Shown piece by piece: positions 17,652 through 26,833 of a stretch of DNA of 64,000 bases. The translations under genes were made by a program, and so were the position numbers. The notes below the pieces were generated by a model that ran no database searches, was not told the origin of the DNA, and saw nothing but the letters and a program-made list of their open reading frames with translations. The DNA is from Bifidobacterium tibiigranuli. Its GTDB lineage: Bacteria > Actinomycetota > Actinomycetes > Actinomycetales > Bifidobacteriaceae. The DNA lies in NCBI RefSeq assembly GCF_009371885.1, contig NZ_QLZA01000002.1:237347-301346 (forward strand), read 5' to 3'. Within the stretch, counting starts at the first letter, position 1. Each line of letters begins with the position of its first letter.

Positions 17652-18539
17652 ATGGAAACGGTGACGTTACGCAATGGCGTGGAGATGCCGGTGCTGGGCT
17701 ACGGCGTGTATCAGGTGACGCAGGAGGAGTGCGAGCGCTGCGTGCTGGATGCGCTGGATTGCGGCTATCGGCTGATCGATACGGCGCAAAGCTATTTCAA
17801 CGAGGAGCAGGTCGGCGCGGCGATTGCCAAGTCGGGTGTGCGGCGCGAGGACATCTTCCTGACGAGCAAGGTTTGGCTTGAGCATTATGGCTATGATGCC
17901 GCGAAAGCGTCGGTGGAGGAGTCCATGCGCAAACTGGGCACGGACTACCTCGATTTGATGCTGCTGCACCAGCCGTTTTCCGATGCCTATGGGGCGTGGC
18001 GCGCGTTGGAGGACCTGTATGACGCAGGCCGGATTCGCGCGATTGGCATCTCGAATTTCTACGTGGACCGCATGGTGGAGTTCGCGAACTTCAATCGCAT
18101 CGTCCCGATGGTCAACCAGATGGAGACCAATCCGCTCAACCAGCAGAGCGAGTTGCTGCAGTGGGCCGGCAAGTACGGTATCCGGCTTGAGGCGTGGGCG
18201 CCGTTCGGCGAGGGGCGCGGCGGACTGTTCGAAAATGAGACGCTCACGAAAATCGGTGCCAAGCATGGCAAAAGCCCGGCGCAGGTGATGCTGCGCTGGA
18301 ACATACAGCGCGGCGTGATCGTGCTCCCCAAATCCACGCACCGCGAACGCATGCAGGAGAACATCGACGTGTTCGACTTCACGCTGAGTAACGAGGATAT
18401 GGCGGAGATCGCCGCGCTCGACACCAAGACGAGCCAGTTCTTCGACCACCGCGACCCGGCGATGGTCGAATGGTTCGCGCGCATGGTCGAGGAGCGCAAG
18501 CGCAACCACGACGGCGCATCGGAAAAGAAGAGCTGGTAG
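17652..18539 (+). CDS. aldo/keto reductase
   Basis: 295 residues. NAD(P)H-dependent reduction of carbonyls by a TIM-barrel enzyme. The full AKR tetrad is visible: D43 and Y48 in LIDTAQSYFN, K73 in TSKVWLEHYG, H106 in LLHQP. Cofactor-end motifs include VLPKSTHRERMQENIDVFDF. The start at 17652 was chosen over the longer frame because AAGGAG lies just before it and METVTLRNGVEMPVLGYG matches the family N-terminus. Together with the second AKR at 19370 it brackets the MerR gene. The exact substrate is unknown. Confidence 0.9.
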   Translation: METVTLRNGVEMPVLGYGVYQVTQEECERCVLDALDCGYRLIDTAQSYFNEEQVGAAIAKSGVRREDIFLTSKVWLEHYGYDAAKASVEESMRKLGTDYLDLMLLHQPFSDAYGAWRALEDLYDAGRIRAIGISNFYVDRMVEFANFNRIVPMVNQMETNPLNQQSELLQWAGKYGIRLEAWAPFGEGRGGLFENETLTKIGAKHGKSPAQVMLRWNIQRGVIVLPKSTHRERMQENIDVFDFTLSNEDMAEIAALDTKTSQFFDHRDPAMVEWFARMVEERKRNHDGASEKKSW

Positions 18540-18611
18540 AGCCAAAGCCGCATGAAAGCTGTTTCGTTCGGCCTTATTTGGTGCTGTGCCTCCTCTGTCG
18601 GTTGACCTCCG

Positions 18612-18637
18612 ATTGACTTCAAGTACTTGAAGTCAAT
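18612..18637. promoter_or_regulatory. 26-bp perfect palindrome at the MerR promoter
   Basis: ATTGACTTCAAGT is followed at once by its exact complement. The left arm contains a TTGACT -35 (18613-18618) and TACGCT (18637-18642) can be the -10, 18 bp away. The palindrome therefore fills the spacer, where MerR-family activators bind. The predicted transcription start falls on or next to the ATG at 18650, so the mRNA may be leaderless. Binding by the adjacent MerR protein is inferred. Confidence 0.75.
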
Positions 18638-18649
18638 ACGCTTCACGGT

Positions 18650-19261
18650 ATGACCATGACTGATGAGCATGCTGACGAAGGCACTGACGCGCACGCCGCT
18701 GAGAAAACAGCTAAGAACAGCGCGTGCGGCAATCCTGCCGATGCGATTTGCTCGGCAGATGCACTTTGCCCTACGGCGCAGGCATCAGGCGATGCCCGCT
18801 TCACGCGCTGGCACTCCATCCGCGAGGCTTCGGCGTATTCCGGACTGCCGGAAAGCACGCTGCGCTACTACGAGCAAATCGGCCTCATTCCGCTCATCGC
18901 ACGCGACCCAAGCTCTGGGCATCGTGCCTGCACCGACGATAATCTGCAAGCGTTGTCGACTATCGCGTGCCTGAGCGCCACAGGCATGTCGTTGACGCAG
19001 ATGCGCGATTACATGGCGAACCGGTCAAACGGCGACGAGGGCGCACAGCGAGAGATTGAGCTGCTTCGTGGGCAGCAGGAGAAGCTTGACGAGGAACGGC
19101 GATTCCTTGCGGTTCGTTCGGAGTACGTTGCCTTGAAAATCCGCTACTGGCAGGCGGTCAAGGCAGGTGACGCTGATCAGGCAGCACGCATCGGCAGCGA
19201 GGCATCGGCGAAAATCAGCGCATTGCGGCAACGCGGTAGTGCGACGACCCAGACGGAATGA
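18650..19261 (+). CDS. MerR-family transcriptional regulator
   Basis: 203 residues. After a low-complexity Ala/Asp-rich N-terminus of about 50 residues comes the MerR winged helix-turn-helix (SIREASAYSGLPESTLRYYEQIGLIP), then a long coiled-coil dimerisation helix (EGAQREIELLRGQQEKLDEERRFL). No metal-binding cysteine cluster is seen at the C-terminus, so it is probably not a metal sensor; it resembles the AdhR-like regulators found next to aldo/keto reductases. The downstream AKR is likely a target. ATG at 18650 or 18656; no ribosome-binding site is visible, which fits a leaderless start. Confidence 0.85.
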   Translation: MTMTDEHADEGTDAHAAEKTAKNSACGNPADAICSADALCPTAQASGDARFTRWHSIREASAYSGLPESTLRYYEQIGLIPLIARDPSSGHRACTDDNLQALSTIACLSATGMSLTQMRDYMANRSNGDEGAQREIELLRGQQEKLDEERRFLAVRSEYVALKIRYWQAVKAGDADQAARIGSEASAKISALRQRGSATTQTE

Positions 19262-19369
19262 TTCAGGCCAAATCAGCTGGGCGACCTGTGTTGAGCGTGT
19301 AGTGAGCGCACTCAACCAATCCAATCAACTCACTATCACAACATCCATCAGGATAAAGGAGCAAACATA

Positions 19370-20230
19370 ATGTCGAACATGCTGAACGAAAGCTACACGC
19401 TGTCCAACGGCGTTACCATCCCCAAGCTTGGCCTGGGAACGTGGCTTATCGATGACGACAAGGCGGCGCAGGCAGTGCGCGACGCGGTCGCAATCGGCTA
19501 TCGCAACATCGACACCGCCGAGGCCTACGGCAATGAGCGCGGCGTGGGCGAGGGCATCCGCACCTGCGGCGTGGATCGCAAGGACATCTTCGTCTCCACG
19601 AAGCTTGCGGCGGAAATCAAGGACTACGACGGTGCTGCTGCGGCCATCGATGAGTCGCTGCGCAAGGCCGGATTGGATTACTTCGACCTCATGCTCATCC
19701 ATGCGCCGCAGCCGTGGAACGACTTCCGCGGCGGCGACTACGCCGAAGGCAACCGCACGGCTTGGCGCGCCCTCGAAGATGCATACCGAGCCGGCAAACT
19801 GCGCTCGATCGGCGTCGCGAATTTTATTGAAGCGGACTTGGAGAACATCTTCGCAACCGCGACCGTCACTCCGCAAGTCAACCAAGTGCTGGCCCACGCG
19901 GGCAATACGCCATTGGATTTGATCGACTACTGCCAGTCGCACAATATTCTCGTGCAGGCATACTCGCCGATCGCGCATGGCGCGATTCTGCACAATCCGC
20001 AGCTCGCCGCGATGGCGGAACGGTACGGCGTGAGCGTCCCGCAGCTGTGCATCCGCTACACGCTGCAGCTCGACACACAATCGCTGCCCAAGACTGCGAA
20101 TCCGGAGCACATGCGCGCCAATGCCCAGGTCGACTTCGCAATCAGCGGCGACGACATGGATGCGCTCAAAGCCCTCGATGCCAAGGACTACGGCGAGGAC
20201 GCCGCATTCCCCGTGTTCAGCGGCAAGTAA
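19370..20230 (+). CDS. aldo/keto reductase (2,5-diketo-D-gluconate reductase type)
   Basis: 286 residues. The complete AKR tetrad is D48 and Y53 in NIDTAEAYGNE, K78 in STKLAAEIKDY, H111 in LIHAPQP. The central VANFIEADLENI and SLPKTANPEHMRANAQVDF cofactor-binding segments are present. AAAGGAG precedes the ATG. It follows the MerR gene on the same strand with a 108-bp gap. The family reduces aldehydes and diketo sugars; the natural substrate is not readable. It is clearly divergent from the AKR at 17652, so this is not a recent duplication. Confidence 0.9.
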   Translation: MSNMLNESYTLSNGVTIPKLGLGTWLIDDDKAAQAVRDAVAIGYRNIDTAEAYGNERGVGEGIRTCGVDRKDIFVSTKLAAEIKDYDGAAAAIDESLRKAGLDYFDLMLIHAPQPWNDFRGGDYAEGNRTAWRALEDAYRAGKLRSIGVANFIEADLENIFATATVTPQVNQVLAHAGNTPLDLIDYCQSHNILVQAYSPIAHGAILHNPQLAAMAERYGVSVPQLCIRYTLQLDTQSLPKTANPEHMRANAQVDFAISGDDMDALKALDAKDYGEDAAFPVFSGK

Positions 20231-20558
20231 GCGGTTTTGGCAGTTTAGGCGCTGGGCGGCAGCACACGCAGCCGTCGTTTTGTGCAGGTCATGTGCCTCA
20301 GGGTGCAAATCAGGGATGTTCAGGGTCGCTAGCCAAGGTGGAAGTGCTATCTTGGCAAGCGGACAGGCAGACAGAGCCGGGTCGGGTGTTGCAGCAACAC
20401 GTCTCATACCGAGTCCCGGAAACGGGGCGACGCAGAGGACGGGGGTTTCGGCTAGGCTTTGCGGCTGCCGGGTCAGACAGACCTCGGGCAACACGTCGGC
20501 GCCCAGCGCGGCGAGACGGTCCGAGAACGTTCAGGATGGCATAGCGACCGGGGAGAGT
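20231..20558. other. intergenic stretch without recognised gene
   Basis: 328 bp between the aldo/keto reductase and the glycosyltransferase. A reading frame open to 20121 overlaps the preceding gene and has no family match before the GT2 start. No strong hairpin or repeat was noticed. Confidence 0.5.
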
Positions 20559-21596
20559 ATGCGGCAGAGCACGCGCAAGACAATCAGCTTCATTGTGCCG
20601 GCGTTCAATATGGACGAATATCTGGACCGCTGCGTCGGCTCGCTGGTCGCCGCGCAGTCGGTTGACGACATCGAGGTCATCATCGTCGACGACGGCTCGA
20701 GCGACGCCACGGCCCAGCTCGCGGACGTCTGGGCCGCGAAGATGCCTGGCATCGTATGTGCGATACACCAACCCAACAAGGGCCACGGCGGCGCAGTCAA
20801 CACCGGCGTCGCGCATGCTCGCGGAGCATACGTCAAAGTCGTGGACGCGGATGACTGGGTGGGGGCGGACGCCTTGGAGCGCGTGCTTGAGGTGCTGCGC
20901 GGGCAGCAGGGCAGCGAGAATCCCGTCGATCTGCTCATCACCGACTACGTGTACGACAAGGTCGGTAAGCGGCACAAGCACGTCGTGCGCTTCGACAACG
21001 TGATGCAGCCCAACGCAAGGCTTACGTGGGACGACTTGGGTCGTTTCGGCGTCTCGCAATACTTGATCATGCACTCGATCACCTACCGCACGGACGTCCT
21101 GCGCCGCTCGGGGCTGCGGCTTCCGGAGCATACGTTCTACGTTGATTTCATTTACTCCTATCAGCCTTTCCCGCAGGTGCGGACGCTGATGTACCTCGAT
21201 GTGCCGTTCTACCATTATTTCATCGGCCGCAGCGGGCAGTCTGTGCAGACCGACGTGATGATTCGCCGCGTCGATCAGCTGCAGCTGGTCAACCGCGCGA
21301 TGGCCGAGGCCACGCCCGAGCCGGATATGGTGCCCGAGGGGCTGTACCGCTACATGATTCACTTCCTGTCAATCAACAGCGTCGTCACCAGCGCTTTCCT
21401 GATTCTTTCGCGGGACTCGCGCAACTATGCGGCCAAGACCCGGCTCTGGCAGCGCATCGACACGATGTCGCCGGCCATCGGCCACGACGTGCGCCACAAA
21501 GTCGTCTCCCGCGCCATCAACCTGCCCGGCAAAACCGGCCGTTTCATCGTCCGCCAAGGCTACCGCGTGGCCGAGCACATCGTCGGCTTCAACTAA
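20559..21596 (+). CDS. family 2 glycosyltransferase (GT-A fold)
   Basis: 345 residues. The N-terminal GT2 domain has SFIVPAFNMDEYLDRCVGSL, IIVDDGSSD, NKGHGGAVNTGVAHARG and the metal-binding DADDW. It transfers a sugar from a nucleotide donor, in the cytoplasm, to a cell-envelope or polysaccharide acceptor that cannot be named. No obvious transmembrane helices. ATG at 20559 was chosen because GGGAGAG lies just upstream and the domain starts within ten residues; the frame open to 20121 is not believable. It converges with the GH3 gene across a strong bidirectional terminator. Confidence 0.88.
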   Translation: MRQSTRKTISFIVPAFNMDEYLDRCVGSLVAAQSVDDIEVIIVDDGSSDATAQLADVWAAKMPGIVCAIHQPNKGHGGAVNTGVAHARGAYVKVVDADDWVGADALERVLEVLRGQQGSENPVDLLITDYVYDKVGKRHKHVVRFDNVMQPNARLTWDDLGRFGVSQYLIMHSITYRTDVLRRSGLRLPEHTFYVDFIYSYQPFPQVRTLMYLDVPFYHYFIGRSGQSVQTDVMIRRVDQLQLVNRAMAEATPEPDMVPEGLYRYMIHFLSINSVVTSAFLILSRDSRNYAAKTRLWQRIDTMSPAIGHDVRHKVVSRAINLPGKTGRFIVRQGYRVAEHIVGFN

Positions 21597-21723
21597 GCGG
21601 CAGCGCGGTATGGGCTGGCTTGTGCCGGGCACGTTGACTGCATCATTTGTGCCAAGTACTAGCAGTATTTGTCATGAATGATGCATAGCCCGAATCCTCA
21701 CTTAAATTCCCGTGAACAAGATA

Positions 21724-21780
21724 ACGCCTGTGGTGACCGGTTTCACAAACACAATTTGTGAAACCGGTCATCACAGGCGT
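21724..21780. terminator. bidirectional intrinsic terminator (26-bp stem)
   Basis: Two 26-nt arms (21724-21749 and 21755-21780) pair fully, allowing one G-U, around the 5-nt loop CACAA. The stem is unusually long. It sits between convergent GT2 and GH3 genes, as expected for a shared terminator. No long T-run flanks it. Confidence 0.7.
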
Positions 21781-21851
21781 GGCAAGGGGAACGCTGATTC
21801 AGACCATATGCGGCATACAACCTGAATCAGAGACCATGCAGAGAGACAGAA

Positions 21852-24746
21852 TCAATGTTGTTCCTGCTGTCCGGGAATGTCGTTCCTTCGTTTGAGATAT
21901 TTCCTGACAATGACTATCTCAGCGCCGATTATCAGCACGGCCGCGATGATGTTGACGATGAAAAGCATCGTTTTCCACATCGGCGTTTTGACGGCAACGC
22001 TGTCCGCGTCATAAGCGCCGCTATTGACGGTGGCGTACAGGATATGCTTACTCGCGTTGCGAAGGTGCATAACAGATGAGGGGTTGCTCTTATCATTTAC
22101 CACGTTCGGACCGTTGCCATATGTGGAAAGCATTGCGTCGACCCCATTGGGGAGGGCATTGTCGGCGTTCATGAATCCACGGCCGTCTTCACCGAAAGAG
22201 TCTGTAAGAGCCATGCCGTTGAAGCCCCACTCATCGCGCATGATGGTGTTTACCCATCCTTGCTCCCCTGACCACTTAGGACCGAGGAAACTCCACGCGA
22301 CCATAGTCGCATCGGCCTTGCCATCTTTAACGCTCATCTCGAATGGCCGAAGATAGACTTCGCGGGCCGCCTGCTCCGTTGACCAGACGCTCACCATCAT
22401 CGCGTTGGAGTCGTATAGGGCGAAGTGCTTGATATAGGCGTACACGCCTTTGTCTTTTGCTCCGGAAACGACATTGGACGAGATTGCTCCGGCAAGCTGC
22501 CCGTCTTCGGAATAATATTCGAAGTTTCGGCCGCCGATGGCAGTACGATGCGTGTTCATCGCAGGCGCGTACCATCCGACGATTCCCATTTCGCGAGCCA
22601 TTTGACCCATTACTTCCCCGAATTGGTGGGCGAGCTCGGTGTTCCATGTATTGGCCAGCACCACGGCAATCGGGAAACCGATTGAGCCCTGCTTGGTGAA
22701 GTTATTGTTGATGGCAGCAGGACCATCAACATCTGTAGTGGCGACCTTGCCGATGGAATCTATGGCAGGCGTCTGGAAACCTGCGAGAGAGGTCAATTTG
22801 GACATGTCATCAACCGACATCTCATCCAGAAGCTTGCCCCAGCGTGGATCGTCAGCCTTCGCGCCGCGCAAGTCCTTGAGCTTGATATTATTTTTGGCAT
22901 TCGTGACGGGCATGGTCGCGTTCTTGTCATCATATGTTCTGGGATTAAAATTCTTATTGACATGATACTGGGCGACGTATTTCTGCGCTAGGACATCGCT
23001 ACTAGGCGCTGCCGTCGCGGCGGCGAAGTTGGCGAAGTGATCTCTGCGTGACAGATAGGTTACATCGCCGGCTATCTCAGCGATTTTATTGGTGGCCGCT
23101 ATCTTATCGCTCGTGCGTGGGTTATTCTTTCCGTAAGTGATGGAATCGCCGACCGTATAATCTCGGGAGCCAAGTACCGTGTGCGAATCAGATTTAATGG
23201 CGATTTGGTAGTTGCCTTTTTCGAGGATATAGCTCTTAGCCTCCTTGTCATCATATGAAGCGAGCTGCTCAATCGGGAATGTGATGTTTATTGTCTGTGA
23301 TTCGCCGGGTTTCAGATCTTTTGTCTTTTTCAAGACGATGAGATTAGCTGAAGCCTTTTCTATGCCTCCATTGGTATAAGGCGGATTTGAATAGACTTCC
23401 ACGGTATCTTTGCCTGCCACAGCACCAGTATTTTTCACGGTGACATCAAAAGCGAGGTTTTTCCCGTCTTTGGTGATGTCGCCCATGTGCTGACTGAACT
23501 TCGTATAGCTTAATCCATAGCCGAAGGGGAATTGGACTGTGCTGTCGTAGTCGATGGCGCCTTCGGAAGCTGCGGTTTCATAATATTTATAACCAACATA
23601 GATGTCTTCCACATAGTTGGTAAATGATGGTGCCAGATCGAAGTAGACGCCTTTTGCGACTGGAAGATGCAGCGCCATATTTTGCATGTTGGTGTATTTG
23701 GTGGCAGCGGCATTGTTGTACCAAGGAGCTTTCCTCATGTCGTACAAGAAAGTGTCCGTCGTACGGCCCGAAGGATTGATTTCGCCCTTGAAGATTTTGC
23801 CAAGAGAGTCGAAGCCAACATTGCCTGGCGCAGGAACCCAGAGAGCAGACTTGATTTGCCGGTATTGGTTCAGGAAGCCGAGTTCCATGGGGTTGGAGCC
23901 ATTGTACAGGAATATGACTTTGTCGAAATTGCTGCAGACAGTATCGATCATGTCCTTCTCTGTCTGCGACGGTTGCAGGTAGCTTTCGCCCGGCTTGAAA
24001 TCCGGGTAGTCCTTGGAATTGTTGTTATAGGCGACTTTGCTCATGTCTGTGGGCATATCGTTGTAGCCTTCGCCGCCGACTCGGGCCAGCGTGATGACTG
24101 CGGTGTCTGAAAATCGTTTGGCATCGTTGATGACTTTGTCGCTGTATTGGCTTTTTGTGGCTTCGGGGAGCGACCAGCCTTTATTGAAGGTGCCATTTGA
24201 AGAGTCTCGGCTGCCCATTTTCTTGTAGAGGTTGGTCAGCTCATCATTGGTTTTGAAACCGGCTTTATGCAGTCCATCCGTAAGCGATTCGATTTGGTAA
24301 TTGGCATTGATGGCACCAGAACCGGTACCTCCATACACGGGGTTCTCCGAAGCCCATCCGAACAGGTTGAGCTTCGAGGTATTCGCCAGCGGAAGCAGAT
24401 TATCGTCGTTTTTGAGTAGGACGAATCCTTCTCCTGCGATAGTGCGTGCCAAGGAAGAGGCCTTCGCAGTGGTGGCAGCAGAGACCTTCGCGTTTTTAGC
24501 GGTAGTAGTTGACAAGTTGAGCAGAGTCGACATAGGTCCTGTGAGAATCATGCTGACTACTGCCACCAATGCAATCACTGGCACGACGATGGCATTGGCT
24601 CTGATGAGTTTCCTGAGAGGAGCATCTATTTTTCTGACCGCTATCGCGACAATCATTGCGACGATAACGATGACTGCAAATACAACGAGATACCATTTTA
24701 TGGATTCGAAGACGCCTATGACGTCCGACCATGCTATTCCTAACAT
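21852..24746 (-). CDS. membrane-anchored GH3 glycosidase with reversed domain order
   Basis: 964 residues from ATG at 24746, preceded by AAGGAAGAAG; a longer frame reaches 24827. Two N-terminal transmembrane helices (about 18-38, 51-70) come first. The GH3 C-terminal (alpha/beta)6 domain (EGFVLLKNDDNLLPL) and an Fn3-like part (FPFGYGLSYTKFS) precede the TIM barrel (DVDGPAAINNNF, NTHRTAIGGRNFEYYSEDG, KHFALYDSN). The catalytic nucleophile is D849 in ALTDSFGEDG, where S/T-D-W is usual. A last helix (about 925-945) anchors the C-terminus. Reversed domain order is known in some ruminal GH3 beta-glucosidases; double-ended anchoring is less usual. Substrate and active-site side are not established. 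Confidence 0.85.
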   Translation of the reverse strand: MLGIAWSDVIGVFESIKWYLVVFAVIVIVAMIVAIAVRKIDAPLRKLIRANAIVVPVIALVAVVSMILTGPMSTLLNLSTTTAKNAKVSAATTAKASSLARTIAGEGFVLLKNDDNLLPLANTSKLNLFGWASENPVYGGTGSGAINANYQIESLTDGLHKAGFKTNDELTNLYKKMGSRDSSNGTFNKGWSLPEATKSQYSDKVINDAKRFSDTAVITLARVGGEGYNDMPTDMSKVAYNNNSKDYPDFKPGESYLQPSQTEKDMIDTVCSNFDKVIFLYNGSNPMELGFLNQYRQIKSALWVPAPGNVGFDSLGKIFKGEINPSGRTTDTFLYDMRKAPWYNNAAATKYTNMQNMALHLPVAKGVYFDLAPSFTNYVEDIYVGYKYYETAASEGAIDYDSTVQFPFGYGLSYTKFSQHMGDITKDGKNLAFDVTVKNTGAVAGKDTVEVYSNPPYTNGGIEKASANLIVLKKTKDLKPGESQTINITFPIEQLASYDDKEAKSYILEKGNYQIAIKSDSHTVLGSRDYTVGDSITYGKNNPRTSDKIAATNKIAEIAGDVTYLSRRDHFANFAAATAAPSSDVLAQKYVAQYHVNKNFNPRTYDDKNATMPVTNAKNNIKLKDLRGAKADDPRWGKLLDEMSVDDMSKLTSLAGFQTPAIDSIGKVATTDVDGPAAINNNFTKQGSIGFPIAVVLANTWNTELAHQFGEVMGQMAREMGIVGWYAPAMNTHRTAIGGRNFEYYSEDGQLAGAISSNVVSGAKDKGVYAYIKHFALYDSNAMMVSVWSTEQAAREVYLRPFEMSVKDGKADATMVAWSFLGPKWSGEQGWVNTIMRDEWGFNGMALTDSFGEDGRGFMNADNALPNGVDAMLSTYGNGPNVVNDKSNPSSVMHLRNASKHILYATVNSGAYDADSVAVKTPMWKTMLFIVNIIAAVLIIGAEIVIVRKYLKRRNDIPGQQEQH

Positions 24747-24818
24747 TTCTTCTTCCTTGCAGTTGTGCTTAGGCGCACCCATCTTGGCCGAACTGTCGTT
24801 GTTGCGACCAACCGGGTG

Positions 24819-24838
24819 AATAACCATCTGTGGTTATT
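24819..24838. promoter_or_regulatory. candidate operator upstream of the membrane GH3 gene
   Basis: AATAACCA-TCTG-TGGTTATT is a perfect 8+8 inverted repeat about 75 bp upstream of the GH3 ATG. Size and position suit a repressor site, but it resembles no regulator consensus I can name. Confidence 0.4.
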
Positions 24839-24983
24839 ACTTTCTGCGTTTACCTCAGCATAGAGGAGCCGTTGAGGCGGACGATTAAGGCAGGCACAGG
24901 CTGTTATTTTCCAAGCATGTTTTGCTGTTTTGTCGCCGCCGCTACGCAGCTTGAATTCGGTAATATCTTGGCGCTTACTTTGT

Positions 24984-26366
24984 CTACACCGGACTCGTCG
25001 TCACCGTGAATGCGGCATCGCGTTCGTTCACAAGATTCGGGGCCGCCAAATCGCAGATATCGCGCAGGCACCATGAGGCGTAGGTCGGCAGGTAGGTGAT
25101 TTTGCCATCGCGCATCACGTTTGATCGCGACAGCACTATGCCGTGCGATACGTGGCATGCTTCGTTAGCCAGTACGGCGTCAATCGCCGCGTGCGCACGG
25201 TAGGTTCGACCGGATTTGACCTCGAAAGGCATGACGGAGCCTTGTTCGGTATCGGCGATGAAATCGACTTCGCCGCGCTTCTTCGCCATATAGTAATACA
25301 GCTCGATGCCTTGCGCGGCAAGCTCCTGCGCGATGAGGTTCTCGTACAATGCGCCGAGGTTCGGCGAAGGATTGTCAAGATACGCCGCCTGCGCGGTGGA
25401 TGTGGGGTAGCGCGCCATGAGCATGCCGATGTCGGACTGGTACAGTTTGAATTTCGGCGATTGCGATGTGCGCCTCAATGGCGATTTCGGCTCGGTGACG
25501 CAATTGGTTTTCAACGCTACTCCCGCATCGCAAAGCCACAGAAAATCCTGTTGATTGCGCGCATAACGTGCCCCTTGGCCGATTGAGGATACGGCAAAGC
25601 GGCCAGTACCGTCAACGAGTTGGGCCGGCAGCTGGTCGAAGATCTCCTGCGTCTGTAAAGCGCGATTCCCGGCGTATTTCGAGATATCAAGACGATATTG
25701 ACGATTGAGCTCCTGCTGCAATGCCCGTACAGCAGCTAGGTTGCCGCGCTCGTCAAGAAAACGCTGGACCACTTCGGGCATTCCTCCCACGACAAGATAG
25801 GAGCGAAGATTCGTCATCATCGCATCGTGGATATGCTCGTCAACCGGGGTGACGCTGCGGCACGATTCGCGAATCGTATCGAGCGTCGTTTCCTGCACGC
25901 CGATTGCCCAGCAGAACTCTTCGAAATCCATCGGACGCATGGTCTCTTCCGTCACGGAGCCTACTGGGTAGGAGCGCACGCCTTTGAGTTCGGTGCCGAG
26001 CATGGAGCCAGAAAGCACATAGTCGAACTGGCCGTCCGCAACCAAGAACTTGACCATGGTCATGATGTCGGGCTGCTCCTGTACCTCGTCAAGGAATATC
26101 AGTGTCTTGCCCGGTTGCATCGGTGCCGTGGCGAACAGGGCGATGCGGCTGATGAAGTCCTGCACATTGTCGGCTGCAGCGAGGGCGCGAGCGGCTGGCC
26201 TGTTCTCGTACAGATTGATTTCGACGAATGACTGATATTCCTGCCTGGCGAACTCCCGTATCACCGTGCTTTTGCCGATTTGGCGGGCTCCCGTGAGGAA
26301 CAACGCCTTCCCTGTATGCGCGCGTCTCCATGCGAGCAGATGGTCGGTCATTTTTCTGCGCAGCAT
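24984..26366 (-). CDS. AAA ATPase of the DUF4143 type
   Basis: 460 residues from ATG at 26366. An N-terminal AAA_14-like NTPase domain has Walker A GARQIGKST, Walker B LIFLDEVQEQ, and sensor-like FDYVLSGSML. A C-terminal DUF4143 region includes EVDFIADTEQGSVMPFEVKSG, a restriction-endonuclease-like motif common in these proteins. The family is abundant in bifidobacteria and its role is unclear. The frame is open to 26534, but the extra codons translate a tandem DNA repeat (LNSAFLN twice), so the shorter start with AGGAAT upstream is preferred; M39 (26420) is an alternative. It is flanked by two unrelated GH3 genes. Confidence 0.85.
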   Translation of the reverse strand: MLRRKMTDHLLAWRRAHTGKALFLTGARQIGKSTVIREFARQEYQSFVEINLYENRPAARALAAADNVQDFISRIALFATAPMQPGKTLIFLDEVQEQPDIMTMVKFLVADGQFDYVLSGSMLGTELKGVRSYPVGSVTEETMRPMDFEEFCWAIGVQETTLDTIRESCRSVTPVDEHIHDAMMTNLRSYLVVGGMPEVVQRFLDERGNLAAVRALQQELNRQYRLDISKYAGNRALQTQEIFDQLPAQLVDGTGRFAVSSIGQGARYARNQQDFLWLCDAGVALKTNCVTEPKSPLRRTSQSPKFKLYQSDIGMLMARYPTSTAQAAYLDNPSPNLGALYENLIAQELAAQGIELYYYMAKKRGEVDFIADTEQGSVMPFEVKSGRTYRAHAAIDAVLANEACHVSHGIVLSRSNVMRDGKITYLPTYASWCLRDICDLAAPNLVNERDAAFTVTTSPV

Positions 26367-26438
26367 GCCTATATTCCTGTCACTATGGAAAGCCTTGGTA
26401 TCATTGGTGTTTACCAGCATAATGTCAAAAATGGACAA

Positions 26439-26504
26439 GTTCAAAACGGCGATTTCGTTCAAAAATGCAGAGTTCAAAACGGCCAATCTGTTCAAAAATG
26501 CAGA
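26439..26504. repeat. two tandem 33-bp repeats upstream of the ATPase gene
   Basis: Two 33-bp units (26439-26471, 26472-26504) share GTTCAAAACGGC at the start and GTTCAAAAATGCAGA at the end and differ only in the middle. A third partial unit begins GTTCAGAA at 26505. The word GTTCAAAA therefore recurs every 15-18 bp. They lie 73 bp upstream of the preferred ATPase start, suggesting iterated regulator sites. Confidence 0.7.
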
Positions 26505-26833
26505 GTTCAGAATTGCGCAGTCAAGATTGTACACAGGCCGCGAATGGAACCAATAACCAATTGCGCGACCGATTGTGCGGGCGAACGGACAGGTTGTGCA
26601 GGAGCATGGTCATGTCGGCGGCGGCGCTGTTTAATCGTAGTAGCGGCGAACGTATGTAAATGGCAAGCGTTGCGGTCGCAGTAATCTGTGCGGCGGTGAA
26701 TGGTTGGCAGCTCGTGCGAAGACGAAACCGTAGCGTGTTGCGATGTAGCGACGTGACGGGGTAGTGGTTCGCTGTGATTGCTGGAGTGACGGCGATGCTG
26801 GACGATTGCAGACAGGAACGCGAAGGAGGAGCA

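Noticed and set aside
20121..20558. 146-codon N-terminal extension of the GT2 frame
   Set aside because: Begins inside the aldo/keto reductase gene and is Arg/Ser-rich; GT2 homology begins at 20559.
26367..26534. N-terminal 56 codons of the ATPase frame
   Set aside because: They translate the tandem 33-bp DNA repeat and lack homology; a start at 26366 is better supported.
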